64,000 bases of DNA from Streptosporangium lutulentum. Its GTDB lineage: Bacteria > Actinomycetota > Actinomycetes > Streptosporangiales > Streptosporangiaceae. This document shows positions 52,253-61,327 of the stretch, piece after piece. The stretch lies in the NCBI RefSeq assembly GCF_030811455.1, contig NZ_JAUSQU010000001.1, positions 6,448,001 through 6,512,000 of the forward strand, in the 5' to 3' direction. How positions within the stretch are numbered: position 1 is the first letter of the stretch; each line of letters begins with the position of its first letter. A program made the translations under genes and the position numbers. The notes beneath the pieces are model-generated. The model had not been told where the DNA came from, searched no databases, and saw nothing but the letters and a program-made list of their open reading frames with translations.

Positions 52253-55024
52253 TCACCCCTTGGTTTTTTTGAGGTCGGAAAAGAAGGCGTCCACCACTGC
52301 TTTGGCGGCCTCGCCGCCCTCCCAGGAACACCAGGTCACGCGGAAGCGCTCGTAGGCCTCGGCGTACCGGGCGGCGGTCGCGGAAAGGTCCGCCAGGGCG
52401 TCGGCCAGCTCGGAGGTCTCCGTCAGCATCGGCCCCGGCGCGATGTCGGGCAGGTGGTGGTTGAGACCGCGCTCGTTCCGCACGTACTCGTGGTAGTCGT
52501 CGGTGAACAACAGGATGGGCTTGCCGGTGTTCGCGTAGTCGAACATCACCGACGAGTAGTCGGTCAGCAGGGCGTCGGACGCCAGGATGAGATCGTTGAT
52601 CTCCGGATAGGCGGTGACGTCCTCGACGAACCCGCGCAGTCTCGGTGGAAGCTGGTACCGGGCATAGGGATGAACGCGCAGCGCGACGATCCACTCGTCG
52701 CCCAGCCGCGCGGAGAGCTGGTCGAGGTCGACCCGGACCGACGTTCCCGGCCCCCGCGTGCGATCACGGAACGTGGGCGCGTAGAGAAGCACCTTCTGCC
52801 CGGGGCGGACACCGAGTTTGGCGCGGACCTGCCTGGCCACCGCGAGCTGTTCGGGCTCGGCGCAGCGCACCAGGACGTCGTTGCGGGGGTAGCCGGTCCG
52901 GAGGACCTCACCGGAGAAGCCCGTGCTCGCGCCGAAGACCCGCTCGTACTCCGCACAGGGAGCCACGATCGTCGTCCAGCGATCGACGCTGCGCTGCCAC
53001 CGGTGACGCTCGGGCCACTGGTCGCCGCGCAGCCCCGGCGTGTTGAGCCCGATGGTCTTCAACGTCTGCCCGTGCCAGGTCTGCAGGTAGCGGGTGCCGC
53101 GCCGCCTCTCGTAGCAGTAGGGCAGGTTGTGGCTCTCCACCCAGTAACCGGCCCGGGCGAGGGTCCACATGAACCTCCAGCCACCCTGCTTGACCACGCG
53201 CGTGCCCGGCGGGAACTGCGAGCGGTTGGACGCGTACGACCACACGCAGCGCGCGCGGATCCTCTGTCTCACGACCTCCTCGTAGATGTAGCGGGGATTG
53301 CCGGTGTAGGCCCTGCCCTCCGAGCTCTCGAACAGCACCAGCCTCTTGCTGCGCGGGACGAACCTCATGACGATCCGGTAGAAACCGAGCCTGGACCTGC
53401 CGTTGCTGACCCGCCCCACCACGTCGGTCCGCAACTTCTTCCAGCGGCGCGTGGCATGGGTGATCTTCCGGGAGGTCCACGTGATCTCCACCTTGTTCGT
53501 CGTGCTCATCCGGGTGAACGTCACCACGGCATCGGGCAGCAGACGCCGCGAACAGACGATCCTGCGGAGGGGAGGCCGTTCCGGGGCCACCAGCGGCGCC
53601 TGGTGCGAATCGCCCTTCCTGTGGATGAGCAGGCGAATCCCGGTCGTGCGGTTGATACCGCGCAGGGAACGCGGCGCGTTTCCCGGGTTCAGCGTGAACT
53701 CACTCCAGAAGTGCTCGCCCGCCGGGCGCAAAGTGATCGGCACCCGCCACAGCCCGCCTCCGGGCGCCCGGATCTCCACCGCGCCGGAGGCGCCCTTGGA
53801 AGGCAGCACCCCCAGGGGGTCGTAGGTCCGCACCCGTATCCGGATCCCGCGGTCCCCGGGCTCCACGCTCTCGATCTCATGCCTGATCGCGGCGCGGGAG
53901 AACGGTCTCCGATCGAGCTCCAGGCTGGAGATGTCGAGCTCGGCGGGCGCGTCGCCGGAGGGGTCGTGCACACCCCAGTAGACGCGATCGCCGATCTTCG
54001 TGACCCGGCGGGGAATCGGAGAGGACACCCGGAGCAGCCGGGCCGCCTCCCTGAGCTCCTCCGCCTGCCCCTCCCGGAGCAGGTGAAGACAGATCCGCAG
54101 CATCACCGGCAGCCTCAGAACCATCTTCCTCGGAAGACCGTCGAGGTAGTCACCCGTGATCCGCTGGAGCTCGGCCACCCACTCGTCGGACTGCCCGGGA
54201 AGCCGGCGCAGCATCGGGGCCAGCTCCGCCCGCAGGAAACGCCGGATCAGCCGGGGCGCCAACCGGCCGAGCCCCTCCCCTCTCAAGAACTCCATCGCCC
54301 GCCGCTCCGCCGCGAGCCGCGCGGCGAAGGAGTCGAGGCCTGCCCGGCCCTCCTTCGTGCCGGAGACGTCCGCCGTCTGCCGGACGATGGGCCAGGGAAC
54401 GACCGCGAACCGCTTGCTCGCCAGGTAGGCCTCGACGGCGAAAAGCCGGTCGGGTTCCCGCAGGGCGTGGTCGAACTCCAGTTGGTGCTCGTCGATGAAA
54501 CCGCGGCGGAAGAGCTTGTTCTCCACGAACCCGTCGGTCAGGAAAGCCGGTTTGCGCTCCACCCCGTCGATGGTCACCCGGTCGCCGAACAGTCTGACGG
54601 AGGGATACCTGATCTTCTTGCGCCTGGGCGGGCACCGCCCGACCTGGCCCACCGCGAAGTCGGCGCCGGTCTCCTCGATTTCGAGGAGCAGGCTCTTGCA
54701 GGCGTGCATGTACAGCAGGCTGAGCACGTTGACGAACATCACCGCCGGCGCGACCGACACCTTCAGCGCGGCCTCGCGCATGCCGGAGATCCCCACCTTC
54801 TCCGCGAGGTACGGCACCGGCACGACACGCGGGTCTCCCATCGCCGACCGGGCGAGCGCCTCGGCGAGCCGCCCGTCCTGACCGTCGAAGACGACGAGGA
54901 CCCGCAGGTTGTTCAGTGACTGCTCAAGGATGTGAAGCACGGTCTCGGACAGGGCCGCCTCCGTGCAGTCGAAGGCTGTGACCACGACGTCGACGTCGGG
55001 ACGCGTATTCATGAGCGCGCTCAA
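52253..55024 (-). CDS. GT2-TagF fusion (copy B) with degenerate glycosyltransferase domain
   Basis: This 923-residue protein has the same layout as the fusion at 38559-41345. The TagF part is intact: GTRYLQTWHGQTLKTIGLNT (about 643), VLLYAPTFRDRT and LLTDYSSVMFDYANTG (about 818). The GT-A part lacks the metal-binding DxD: the segment aligned with MFLDSDDELP reads MFVNVLSLLY. The first acidic site is also altered (VLVVFDGQDGRLAEAL in place of VVIVDDASTDDTERVA). The GT2 half may therefore be inactive or structural. The start is ATG 55024 or 55012. The next gene downstream starts 4 bp after the stop. Confidence 0.9.
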   Translation of the reverse strand: MSALMNTRPDVDVVVTAFDCTEAALSETVLHILEQSLNNLRVLVVFDGQDGRLAEALARSAMGDPRVVPVPYLAEKVGISGMREAALKVSVAPAVMFVNVLSLLYMHACKSLLLEIEETGADFAVGQVGRCPPRRKKIRYPSVRLFGDRVTIDGVERKPAFLTDGFVENKLFRRGFIDEHQLEFDHALREPDRLFAVEAYLASKRFAVVPWPIVRQTADVSGTKEGRAGLDSFAARLAAERRAMEFLRGEGLGRLAPRLIRRFLRAELAPMLRRLPGQSDEWVAELQRITGDYLDGLPRKMVLRLPVMLRICLHLLREGQAEELREAARLLRVSSPIPRRVTKIGDRVYWGVHDPSGDAPAELDISSLELDRRPFSRAAIRHEIESVEPGDRGIRIRVRTYDPLGVLPSKGASGAVEIRAPGGGLWRVPITLRPAGEHFWSEFTLNPGNAPRSLRGINRTTGIRLLIHRKGDSHQAPLVAPERPPLRRIVCSRRLLPDAVVTFTRMSTTNKVEITWTSRKITHATRRWKKLRTDVVGRVSNGRSRLGFYRIVMRFVPRSKRLVLFESSEGRAYTGNPRYIYEEVVRQRIRARCVWSYASNRSQFPPGTRVVKQGGWRFMWTLARAGYWVESHNLPYCYERRRGTRYLQTWHGQTLKTIGLNTPGLRGDQWPERHRWQRSVDRWTTIVAPCAEYERVFGASTGFSGEVLRTGYPRNDVLVRCAEPEQLAVARQVRAKLGVRPGQKVLLYAPTFRDRTRGPGTSVRVDLDQLSARLGDEWIVALRVHPYARYQLPPRLRGFVEDVTAYPEINDLILASDALLTDYSSVMFDYANTGKPILLFTDDYHEYVRNERGLNHHLPDIAPGPMLTETSELADALADLSATAARYAEAYERFRVTWCSWEGGEAAKAVVDAFFSDLKKTKG

Positions 55025-55421
55025 TTCAGTCAGGTGTGGCCTGGACGTCCAGCATCAGCGCGGACACCAGGGGGTGGATGCCGGTGAGCGGTGGGCTGAC
55101 GGCTCGTTCACGGTCCGCGATCGTAGCGGATACGCTCCGTCACCATGAGCTCAAGTGTCATAAAGAGCCGATCAGACGGGGGATTCCGGGTCCGGCCCGG
55201 AGACGACGGCCTACCGTGCCGTCGTGGCGGTGGATCCCGAAACCACGGTCGCCGTCGTGACCTTCACCGATTTTTGAACGGGTGCCACCCTGAGTGATGG
55301 CTGGCAGAAGCCTGAACGGGGGCTGGCAGAAGCCCGAACATCAAACTCATGGGCGAAGTGTCCGGATACGATGCTTTCTTCTGTCCCTCGTACATCACCC
55401 GCAACGTCCGGAGCTCCCCTC
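55025..55421. other. 397-bp divergent intergenic region with a 19-bp direct repeat
   Basis: The sequence GGCTGGCAGAAGCCYGAAC occurs at 55299-55317 and 55321-55339, separated by 3 bp. The region contains the promoters of the leftward TagF copy B gene and the rightward deacetylase. No gene is supportable. Confidence 0.6.
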
Positions 55422-56288
55422 ATGAAGTCTCCAGCCAAATTACTGATGGCAGCCGTCTCCGCGGTCGCCCTGGTCGCCACGCCGACAGCCGCGTGGAGTG
55501 CGGCGCAGCCCACCCCGACCCCGAAGCCCACCACGACGGCCAAGGCCACCACGACGACGGACAAGGCCAAGTCCGCCGCCCCGGTCGCGCCCGTCGACTG
55601 CGCGAAGGTCAAGTGCATCGCGCTGACCTTCGACGACGGCCCCGGCAAGTACGCCGGCACGCTGCTCGACACCCTGAAGAAGTACAAGTCCAAGGCCACG
55701 TTCCTTCTCGAAGGCCAGTACGTGAAGTCGCGCCCGGCCTTCGCCAAGCGCATGGTCGTCGAGGGCCACGAGATCGGCAACCACAGCTACACCCACCCGC
55801 ACCTGCGCGACCTGTCCGAGGACAAGATCCGCGAGGAGCTGGACAAGACCCAGGCCATCGTGAAGCAGGCCACCGGGAAGTACCCGACGATCATCCGCCC
55901 GCCGTACGGCGAGTTCGACTCGCGCGTGCAGGCGATCGCGACCGAGATGAAGATGCCGATCCTGCTGTGGAACGGCGGCTCACGCGACTGGGCGACCAAG
56001 AACGAGACGGCCATCTACAACGAGGTGCTCAAGAACGCCAAGCGTGACGGGGTCATCCTCATGCACGACTGGGTCGAGCAGACCGTCAAGGTGATGCCGA
56101 AGCTGCTGGTCGCGCTGCAGAAGCAGGGCTACCACGTCGTGTCCGTCTCCTCACTGCGCGGCGCCAAGGACCTTGAGGCGGGCGACATCTACCCGGTGGG
56201 TTCCGAGCTGGAGAAGGACCTCTTCGTCGACGCGCCCACCACGGGGCCGGATCTGTACGCGGAGTCTCCGGCCGACAACCCCGGCTGA
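55422..56288 (+). CDS. Secreted polysaccharide deacetylase (NodB fold)
   Basis: This 288-residue protein has a signal peptide (MKSPAKLLMAAVSAVALVAT) and a Thr/Pro-rich linker (PTPTPKPTTTAKATTTT), then a NodB domain with TFDDGPGKY (catalytic Asp and metal Asp), HSYTHPHL (metal histidines), RPPYGEF and LMHDW. It would remove acetyl groups from peptidoglycan or a surface polysaccharide outside the membrane. ATG at 55422 follows GGAG. Its last 100 bp overlap the convergent acyltransferase gene. Confidence 0.92.
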   Translation: MKSPAKLLMAAVSAVALVATPTAAWSAAQPTPTPKPTTTAKATTTTDKAKSAAPVAPVDCAKVKCIALTFDDGPGKYAGTLLDTLKKYKSKATFLLEGQYVKSRPAFAKRMVVEGHEIGNHSYTHPHLRDLSEDKIREELDKTQAIVKQATGKYPTIIRPPYGEFDSRVQAIATEMKMPILLWNGGSRDWATKNETAIYNEVLKNAKRDGVILMHDWVEQTVKVMPKLLVALQKQGYHVVSVSSLRGAKDLEAGDIYPVGSELEKDLFVDAPTTGPDLYAESPADNPG

Positions 56289-57424
56289 GCCAGTCGCCTG
56301 CCCAGCCGCTGCATGGGAAGCTCCAGGTAGCGGTAGGTGAATCGGCTCAGGCCGAGCACCAGCGCGATGAAACCTGCCGACAGCATCACCTGCACCACCG
56401 GCTGCATGGCTCGCACATCTCCGGCGACGGCGTATGTGAGCCTCAGCAGCGGGTGGTGCAGGAGGTAGACCGAGTAGCTGACCAGGCCCAGCCAGACGAG
56501 GAAGCGGGGCATGCTCCGGTGGCGCAGGGCCATCGCGCCCGCGAACGTCGCGCCCGCGAGGGCCATGGTGATGAACCACGGACCCGGCTGGACCCACCAC
56601 CAGCCCGCCTGGATCGACCACACCGGGGACAGCGCCACCAGCACGGTCGCGACGGCCACGGGCCAGAGGCGGCCGGTGCCCTGTTCCCAGCGGCGGATCG
56701 CGGTCCCGGCGAACATCACCGAGAGGATCGCCGCCCCCAGCCACGGCACGAAGCCGGCGAAGAGCAGCAGGACCACCGCCATCGCGGCGAGGACGTAGGC
56801 GGCGACGGCCCGCAACCGGCCGCTGATCAGACACACCATTCCCACCAGGAAGAGCACGCCCGACACGTAGGCCGGCCAGGGACCGCCGAGCAGCGGCGCC
56901 GACAGCACCAGGCCCGCGACGACCGCGACGACGCCGAATCCGATGGAGAGGATCCCGCTCCTGCGGTGCAGCCCGCCGATGAACAGCGCGGTGACCACCA
57001 GGTAGAAGACCATCTCGTAGGAGAGCGTCCACATGGTGTCGGCGAGGCCGCCGATGTGCAGCACGTCCAGCAGCATCGTGACGTGCGCGGAGACGGCGGA
57101 CAGGTCCCTGGGCACCTGCTCGCGGACCGGCATCCAGAAGGCCATCACCAGGACGAAGACCGTGACCAGCAGATAGACCGGGTAGAGGCGGAACAGCCGG
57201 CTGATCCAGAAGGCCCGCACATCGCCGCGCGCCTCCAGCGAGACCGGGATGATGTAGCCGCTGACCAGGAAGAACACCAGGACGCCGTACATCCCCAGGC
57301 TGAACAGGTATTGCCGCGGGAGGGCGGGCAGGAGCCAGGGCAGCATGTGCTCCAGCAGCACCGCGACGGCGGCGAGCCCGCGCAACGCGTCCAGCCACGC
57401 CAGCCGGGGGCGGGACGTGGTCAT
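56189..57424 (-). CDS. Membrane acyltransferase (acyltransferase 3 family)
   Basis: This polytopic membrane protein (10 or so helices) has the family N-terminus LAWLDALRGLAAVAVLLEH and the FFLVSGYIIP and LFRLYPVYL segments. It would transfer acetyl or other acyl groups to extracytoplasmic carbohydrate. The start is uncertain: ATG 57424 or an in-frame GTG at 57457, neither with a clear ribosome binding site. The C-terminus lies antisense to the deacetylase end. An acylase-deacylase pair beside a glycopolymer locus suggests tuning of polymer acylation. Confidence 0.88.
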   Translation of the reverse strand: MTTSRPRLAWLDALRGLAAVAVLLEHMLPWLLPALPRQYLFSLGMYGVLVFFLVSGYIIPVSLEARGDVRAFWISRLFRLYPVYLLVTVFVLVMAFWMPVREQVPRDLSAVSAHVTMLLDVLHIGGLADTMWTLSYEMVFYLVVTALFIGGLHRRSGILSIGFGVVAVVAGLVLSAPLLGGPWPAYVSGVLFLVGMVCLISGRLRAVAAYVLAAMAVVLLLFAGFVPWLGAAILSVMFAGTAIRRWEQGTGRLWPVAVATVLVALSPVWSIQAGWWWVQPGPWFITMALAGATFAGAMALRHRSMPRFLVWLGLVSYSVYLLHHPLLRLTYAVAGDVRAMQPVVQVMLSAGFIALVLGLSRFTYRYLELPMQRLGRRLAQPGLSAGDSAYRSGPVVGASTKRSFSSSEPTG

Positions 57425-57801
57425 TGGGGGGCCGACTTCGATCGCTGACGTGGACACCCGCCCAAACTTACCGCCCCGCACGTGACGAAACTGGATGAAC
57501 GGCCACCTTTCACCAGCACGGCTCCCCCTTCGCCGCCCGACAGGCGGCGATCCGGCTCTCGACAGGCGGCGGTCCGGCCGAGGGCCGGACGCGGCGGTGA
57601 CGAAACACCGTCCGACATCGCCTTGAGTGACGCTCCGAACACCTTACGTGACAGGCGTCGTCACCGGTAAGCCGGGGGCGGCGACGACGGAAACGACGGA
57701 TACGGCACCCCGGAAGTACCGGTGAACGACAGATTCCGCGATCCGCCGATCTCCGTAACGTCATGACCCGTAAGAACCACCGCGGGAAACGGAGAAACAC
57801 G
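57425..57801. other. 377-bp divergent intergenic region
   Basis: This promoter region lies between the leftward acyltransferase and the rightward SnoaL-like gene. A short perfect hairpin (CGCCGCC at 57531-57537 with 57543-57549) and two CGACAGGCGG elements near 57538-57565 are the only structures I see. No gene is supportable. Confidence 0.4.
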
Positions 57802-58170
57802 ATGAACGAGATCACCAAGCTGGTCGAGCGTTACCTCGCCACCTGGAACATCACCGACGCCGCCGAGCGTCGCGCGGAGATCGAGGCCGTCTGGGCCGAG
57901 GACGCCCGCTACGTCGACCCCCTGGCCGACGTCGCCGGACGCGACATGATCGACGCCACCATCGGCGCCGTCCAGCAGCAGTTCCCCGGCCTGGTCTTCA
58001 CCCTCGGCGGTGACGTCGACGCCCACCACAACCTGGCCCGCTTCACCTGGAACCTCGGGCCCGAGGGCGGCGAGGCCATCGTGGTCGGCTTCGACGTCGC
58101 GGTCCTGACCGAGGACGGCCGCATCCAGACCGTCCACGGCTTCCTCGACCGGGTCCCCGCGGCCCTCTGA
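57802..58170 (+). CDS. SnoaL-like/NTF2-fold protein
   Basis: This 122-residue protein has the SnoaL-like alpha-beta barrel: ITKLVERYLATWNITDAA, EDARYVDPLADVAGRDMI (the aspartate of SnoaL-type enzymes), then FTWNLGPEGGEAIVVGFDVA and GRIQTVHGFLD. The family includes polyketide cyclases, isomerases and non-enzymatic proteins; the function is unknown. ATG at 57802 follows GGAG at 8 bases. It appears monocistronic. Confidence 0.88.
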   Translation: MNEITKLVERYLATWNITDAAERRAEIEAVWAEDARYVDPLADVAGRDMIDATIGAVQQQFPGLVFTLGGDVDAHHNLARFTWNLGPEGGEAIVVGFDVAVLTEDGRIQTVHGFLDRVPAAL

Positions 58171-58339
58171 CGGGCCACGGCCTCCCCTCGAAGCCCGACC
58201 GGCCCTCCCGCCCGCCTCCGCCGGCCTCGGCGCCGCGGAGCCCGACCGGCTCTCCCGCCGCCTCCGGCCGGCCACGGCGCTCGACCGGGTCCTCGCCTCC
58301 GGCCGGCCTCGGAGCTCGGCCGGCTCCCCGCCGCCCTCG

Positions 58340-58371
58340 GCGCCCCCCGAAAGCAGGCTCTCGGGGGGCGC
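58340..58371. terminator. Bidirectional hairpin between SnoaL-like and CocE genes
   Basis: GCGCCCCCCGA at 58340-58350 pairs perfectly with 58361-58371 (10-base loop), ending 2 bp before the last codon of the leftward hydrolase. It follows a stretch (58171-58339) of degenerate GC-rich repeats (CGCCTCCGGCCGGCC-like) and no gene. Confidence 0.6.
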
Positions 58372-58373
58372 GG

Positions 58374-60056
58374 TCAGCGGGCGGGGTCTTCGGGCGGCAC
58401 GACCGGCAGGATGATCCTTGACGGTCTCGCCGCGTCGTGGAAGACGGTCTGGTCCGCGACGCGCATGGCGGTCGCCCTCTCGGCGGGTTCTCCGGTGTTG
58501 AGGTTGCGGTCCCATCTCGGGAAATTGCTCGACGTGATCTGGACGCGGATCCGGTGCCCCTTGAGGAACACGTGACCGATCGACCACAGATCGATCTCAT
58601 GGTCGGCGGGTTCGCCCGCCGGGCCGGAGACGCGGACGATCCCGTCCGTGAGGTTTCGCGACACGGAGTCGACGCCGACGTCGCAGAGCCGGGCCACCCA
58701 GTCCGTCGAGGGCGCGGTGGAGGCGGCGGTCAGCGACACTCGTACGCGGCCGGTCACCTCCAGGTCGGCGTCGAGCGGCTCGCCGGTGTAGACGAGCACG
58801 TCCGGCCGTTCCTCGACGCGACGCTGGTCGTGGGGGCCCGGAGGAAACTCCCCGGACATCAGCAGGGTGCCGCCGAGGGTGACGACCGGATCGGCGGGGT
58901 CGTACCGGTAGGTGTCCGGTCGCTCATCGGCGCCCGGCGCCTCGGACGAGAGCCCGCCGTCCTCGCGCAGGTACAACGGGGTGTCCACGCTCCGGGCCAG
59001 GGGCCACGCGTCCTCGTCGCGCCAGCGGTTGACCCCCGTGACGAAGATCCGTACCGGCTTGCCGACGGGGGCCGGCCGGTCCGGTCTCAGCCAGCGGTCG
59101 AGCCAGTCGATCCGCAGGTCTCCCAGGGAGGTCCGAAGGTCGATGCTTCCCTCGTCGGCGGCCGTTCCGAAGCCGACCTCGCCCTGCCGGCTCGACTGCT
59201 GCTGGTGCGACCATGGCCCGACCAGCAGGGTCGTGGGCCTGCCGGCGGCGCTCATCGCGACGTGGTTGTCCAGGGTTCCCTGCAGGAAGACGTCGAACCA
59301 GCCGCCGACGTTGAAGACGGGGACGTCGACCCGGTCGTACCCTCCCGCGACGCGGCAGGCGGCCGCGGCGTCCGGGTCGGCGAGGGCCCGCTGGTAGCCC
59401 AGGTCCGGAACCCCCGCCCGCTCGAACGCGGGAAACGCGCCGGAGGGTAGCTCCCAGTACGTCGTCTCCGCCAGGGCGTCGATCTCGGACACCAGGGCGG
59501 TGAGCTCGCGATCGAGATCGGCGGGAGACGCCTTCCACCTGCGGTTCAGGAGGTCCGGGCCCTGGGAGAGGGACCAGCTCGCGCTGAGGCCCAGCTCGAT
59601 CGCCCCGCCGCGGCCGAACAGGCCGTCGAAGGGCTCGGACCAGGTGAACGCCGGGACGATGGCCCTCAGCTCCGGCGGCCCGCCGACCGCCGCCATCCAC
59701 TGCGCGTTGCCCAGGTAGCTGGGGCCGTACATGCCGACGAGCCCGTTCGAACCGGGCAGCGCGGCCGCCCAGCGCACGGTGTCGTGCCCGTCCGCCCGCT
59801 CGTTCGTCAGCGGTTCCCAGTCGCCGTCGGAGCCGGCGCGTCCGCGGGTGTCCTGGATCACGACCATGTATCCACGGCGCACCGCGGCCAGGGGGTCCAG
59901 GATCCTGAGGATGTGCGGATCCCGCTTGCCATAGGGCGACCGTACGAGCAGCACGGGCCAGGGGCCGTCACGGGTGGGCCGGAAGACGTCGGCGCGCAGG
60001 ACCGTGCCGTCGCGCATCGCGGCGGGGACGTCGAAGTCGATCAGCGCGTCTCCCAC
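58374..60056 (-). CDS. CocE/NonD family alpha/beta hydrolase (X-Pro dipeptidyl-peptidase type)
   Basis: This serine hydrolase of about 560 residues has an N-terminal alpha/beta fold with nucleophile motif GMYGPSYLGN (G-x-S-Y-x-G), RSPYGKRDPH and IQDTRGRAGSDGD, and a C-terminal jelly-roll domain (VYTGEPLDADLEVTGRVRVS). The family hydrolyses esters, peptides or lactams; the substrate is unknown. GTG at 60056 follows AGGGGGG. A LacI-type operator lies 58 bp upstream, so the gene is likely repressed by the adjacent LacI protein. Confidence 0.88.
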   Translation of the reverse strand: MGDALIDFDVPAAMRDGTVLRADVFRPTRDGPWPVLLVRSPYGKRDPHILRILDPLAAVRRGYMVVIQDTRGRAGSDGDWEPLTNERADGHDTVRWAAALPGSNGLVGMYGPSYLGNAQWMAAVGGPPELRAIVPAFTWSEPFDGLFGRGGAIELGLSASWSLSQGPDLLNRRWKASPADLDRELTALVSEIDALAETTYWELPSGAFPAFERAGVPDLGYQRALADPDAAAACRVAGGYDRVDVPVFNVGGWFDVFLQGTLDNHVAMSAAGRPTTLLVGPWSHQQQSSRQGEVGFGTAADEGSIDLRTSLGDLRIDWLDRWLRPDRPAPVGKPVRIFVTGVNRWRDEDAWPLARSVDTPLYLREDGGLSSEAPGADERPDTYRYDPADPVVTLGGTLLMSGEFPPGPHDQRRVEERPDVLVYTGEPLDADLEVTGRVRVSLTAASTAPSTDWVARLCDVGVDSVSRNLTDGIVRVSGPAGEPADHEIDLWSIGHVFLKGHRIRVQITSSNFPRWDRNLNTGEPAERATAMRVADQTVFHDAARPSRIILPVVPPEDPAR

Positions 60057-60114
60057 CGGAGCCCCCCTGAAGAGCGAAACGAATCCTGGCCGGCATGGTA
60101 TCGCTTCACGGGGA

Positions 60115-60126
60115 GATAACGTTATC
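60115..60126 (-). promoter_or_regulatory. LacI-type operator upstream of the CocE/NonD gene
   Basis: GATAACGTTATC is a perfect 12-bp palindrome. The same palindrome with following GCA occurs at 61359-61370 before the ABC transporter. An 8-bp inverted repeat ATCGCTTC (60100-60107 and 60137-60144) also flanks the site. Confidence 0.75.
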
Positions 60127-60207
60127 GCACCGGTGGGAAGCGATGCTTGAACAAAAGATTCCCGCGACGTGGCGCGAACGTTGCGCAACGGGCGTTCGAC
60201 CGGCCGC

Positions 60208-61236
60208 CTACGGCCGCAGCTCGCCCGATCCCCTCGGGATGAGCTCGACCGGAACCGTCACGCTCTCGACCGGCCGGGAGGGGTCGGCGGCGCGGGCCAG
60301 GAGCAGCTCGATGGCCGTCCGCCCGATCGTCGCGCTGTTCTGGGCGACGACGGTCAGGGCCGGGCGCAGGAGGTCGGCCAGCAGGAAGTCGTCGAAGGCG
60401 ACGATCGCGATCCGGCCGGCGTCGGCGCCGAGGTGGCGCAGGACCTCGACGGTCGTGGCGGCGTTGCCGGTGATGAGGGCGGTCGCGGGTGCGGGACCGC
60501 CGAACGCGGTGGTCAGGGCGCCGGCGATGCGCGCGGGCTCGACGGCCCCGGCGTGGACCATGCCCTCCAGCGGGCCGCCGCCCGCCGTGACGCAGGCGCG
60601 GAAGGCGGCGGCCCGCTCCCTGCCGGTGAATATGCGCTCGTGGTCGCCGATGTAGGCGACGCGGCGGTGCCCGTGCTGGACGAGGTGGCGAAAGGCCATG
60701 CCGATGCCCGTGGCGTTGTCCGAGAGCACGGCGTCGGCGGGGACGCCGCCGGTCGGCCGGTCGAAGGCCACCACGGGCATGCCGGCCTCGATCTCGGGCG
60801 CCAGGTACTGGTGGTTGGCGCTTATGGGCTCGATGATGATCCCGTCCACGCGCTTGCGGCACATGGACATGACCGCTTCGCGCTCGCGTTGCTCCTCGTC
60901 CTCGGTCGACATGGCCAGCACCGTGAGCTTGGCCTTCCGCGCCGCCTGGTCGATGGCGCTGAGCACGGGGTGGGCGTCCGCGAGGTTGCGCACCGCCGCG
61001 CCGATGGTGCCGCTGACGCCCCTGCGCAGCTGCTGGGCGCGCTCGTCGGGCTCGTAGTCGAGCGTGACGATGGCCGCGCGGACCCGGGCGACCAGGTCCT
61101 GGCCCACGGTGGGGTCGTCGTTGACCACCCGGGACACGGTGCGCAGCGCGACTCCGGCCGTGCGGGCGACGTCCAGCATGGTCGGCCGCTTGCCACGGCG
61201 CCGCCCCGCGGTGCCCCCAACCGTGCGCTCGGTCAT
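60208..61236 (-). CDS. LacI-family transcriptional regulator
   Basis: This 342-residue regulator has an N-terminal helix-turn-helix and hinge (TMLDVARTAGVALRTVSRVV, YEPDERAQQLRRG) and a periplasmic-binding-protein-like effector domain (VDGIIIEPISANHQYL, MPVVAFDRPTGGVPADAVLS, RRVAYIGDHE, AIVAFDDFLLADLLRP). ATG at 61236 follows GGGAGG. It lies between two identical operators and most likely represses both the hydrolase and the sugar importer in response to a sugar ligand. Confidence 0.93.
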   Translation of the reverse strand: MTERTVGGTAGRRRGKRPTMLDVARTAGVALRTVSRVVNDDPTVGQDLVARVRAAIVTLDYEPDERAQQLRRGVSGTIGAAVRNLADAHPVLSAIDQAARKAKLTVLAMSTEDEEQREREAVMSMCRKRVDGIIIEPISANHQYLAPEIEAGMPVVAFDRPTGGVPADAVLSDNATGIGMAFRHLVQHGHRRVAYIGDHERIFTGRERAAAFRACVTAGGGPLEGMVHAGAVEPARIAGALTTAFGGPAPATALITGNAATTVEVLRHLGADAGRIAIVAFDDFLLADLLRPALTVVAQNSATIGRTAIELLLARAADPSRPVESVTVPVELIPRGSGELRP

Positions 61237-61327
61237 CGCTGCGATCCTCCCCTGTTCTCCGGGTGCCAACCTATCCACCCGGGTATCCGCGCCTGTGTCC
61301 CGTCGAGCTTCGATCCGGGCGGCACTC

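Noticed and set aside
51221-54919. A 1,232-codon plus-strand open frame opposite GT4 copy B and TagF copy B
   Set aside because: The longest open frame in the window, but it crosses two real genes on the other strand and its translation is low-complexity.
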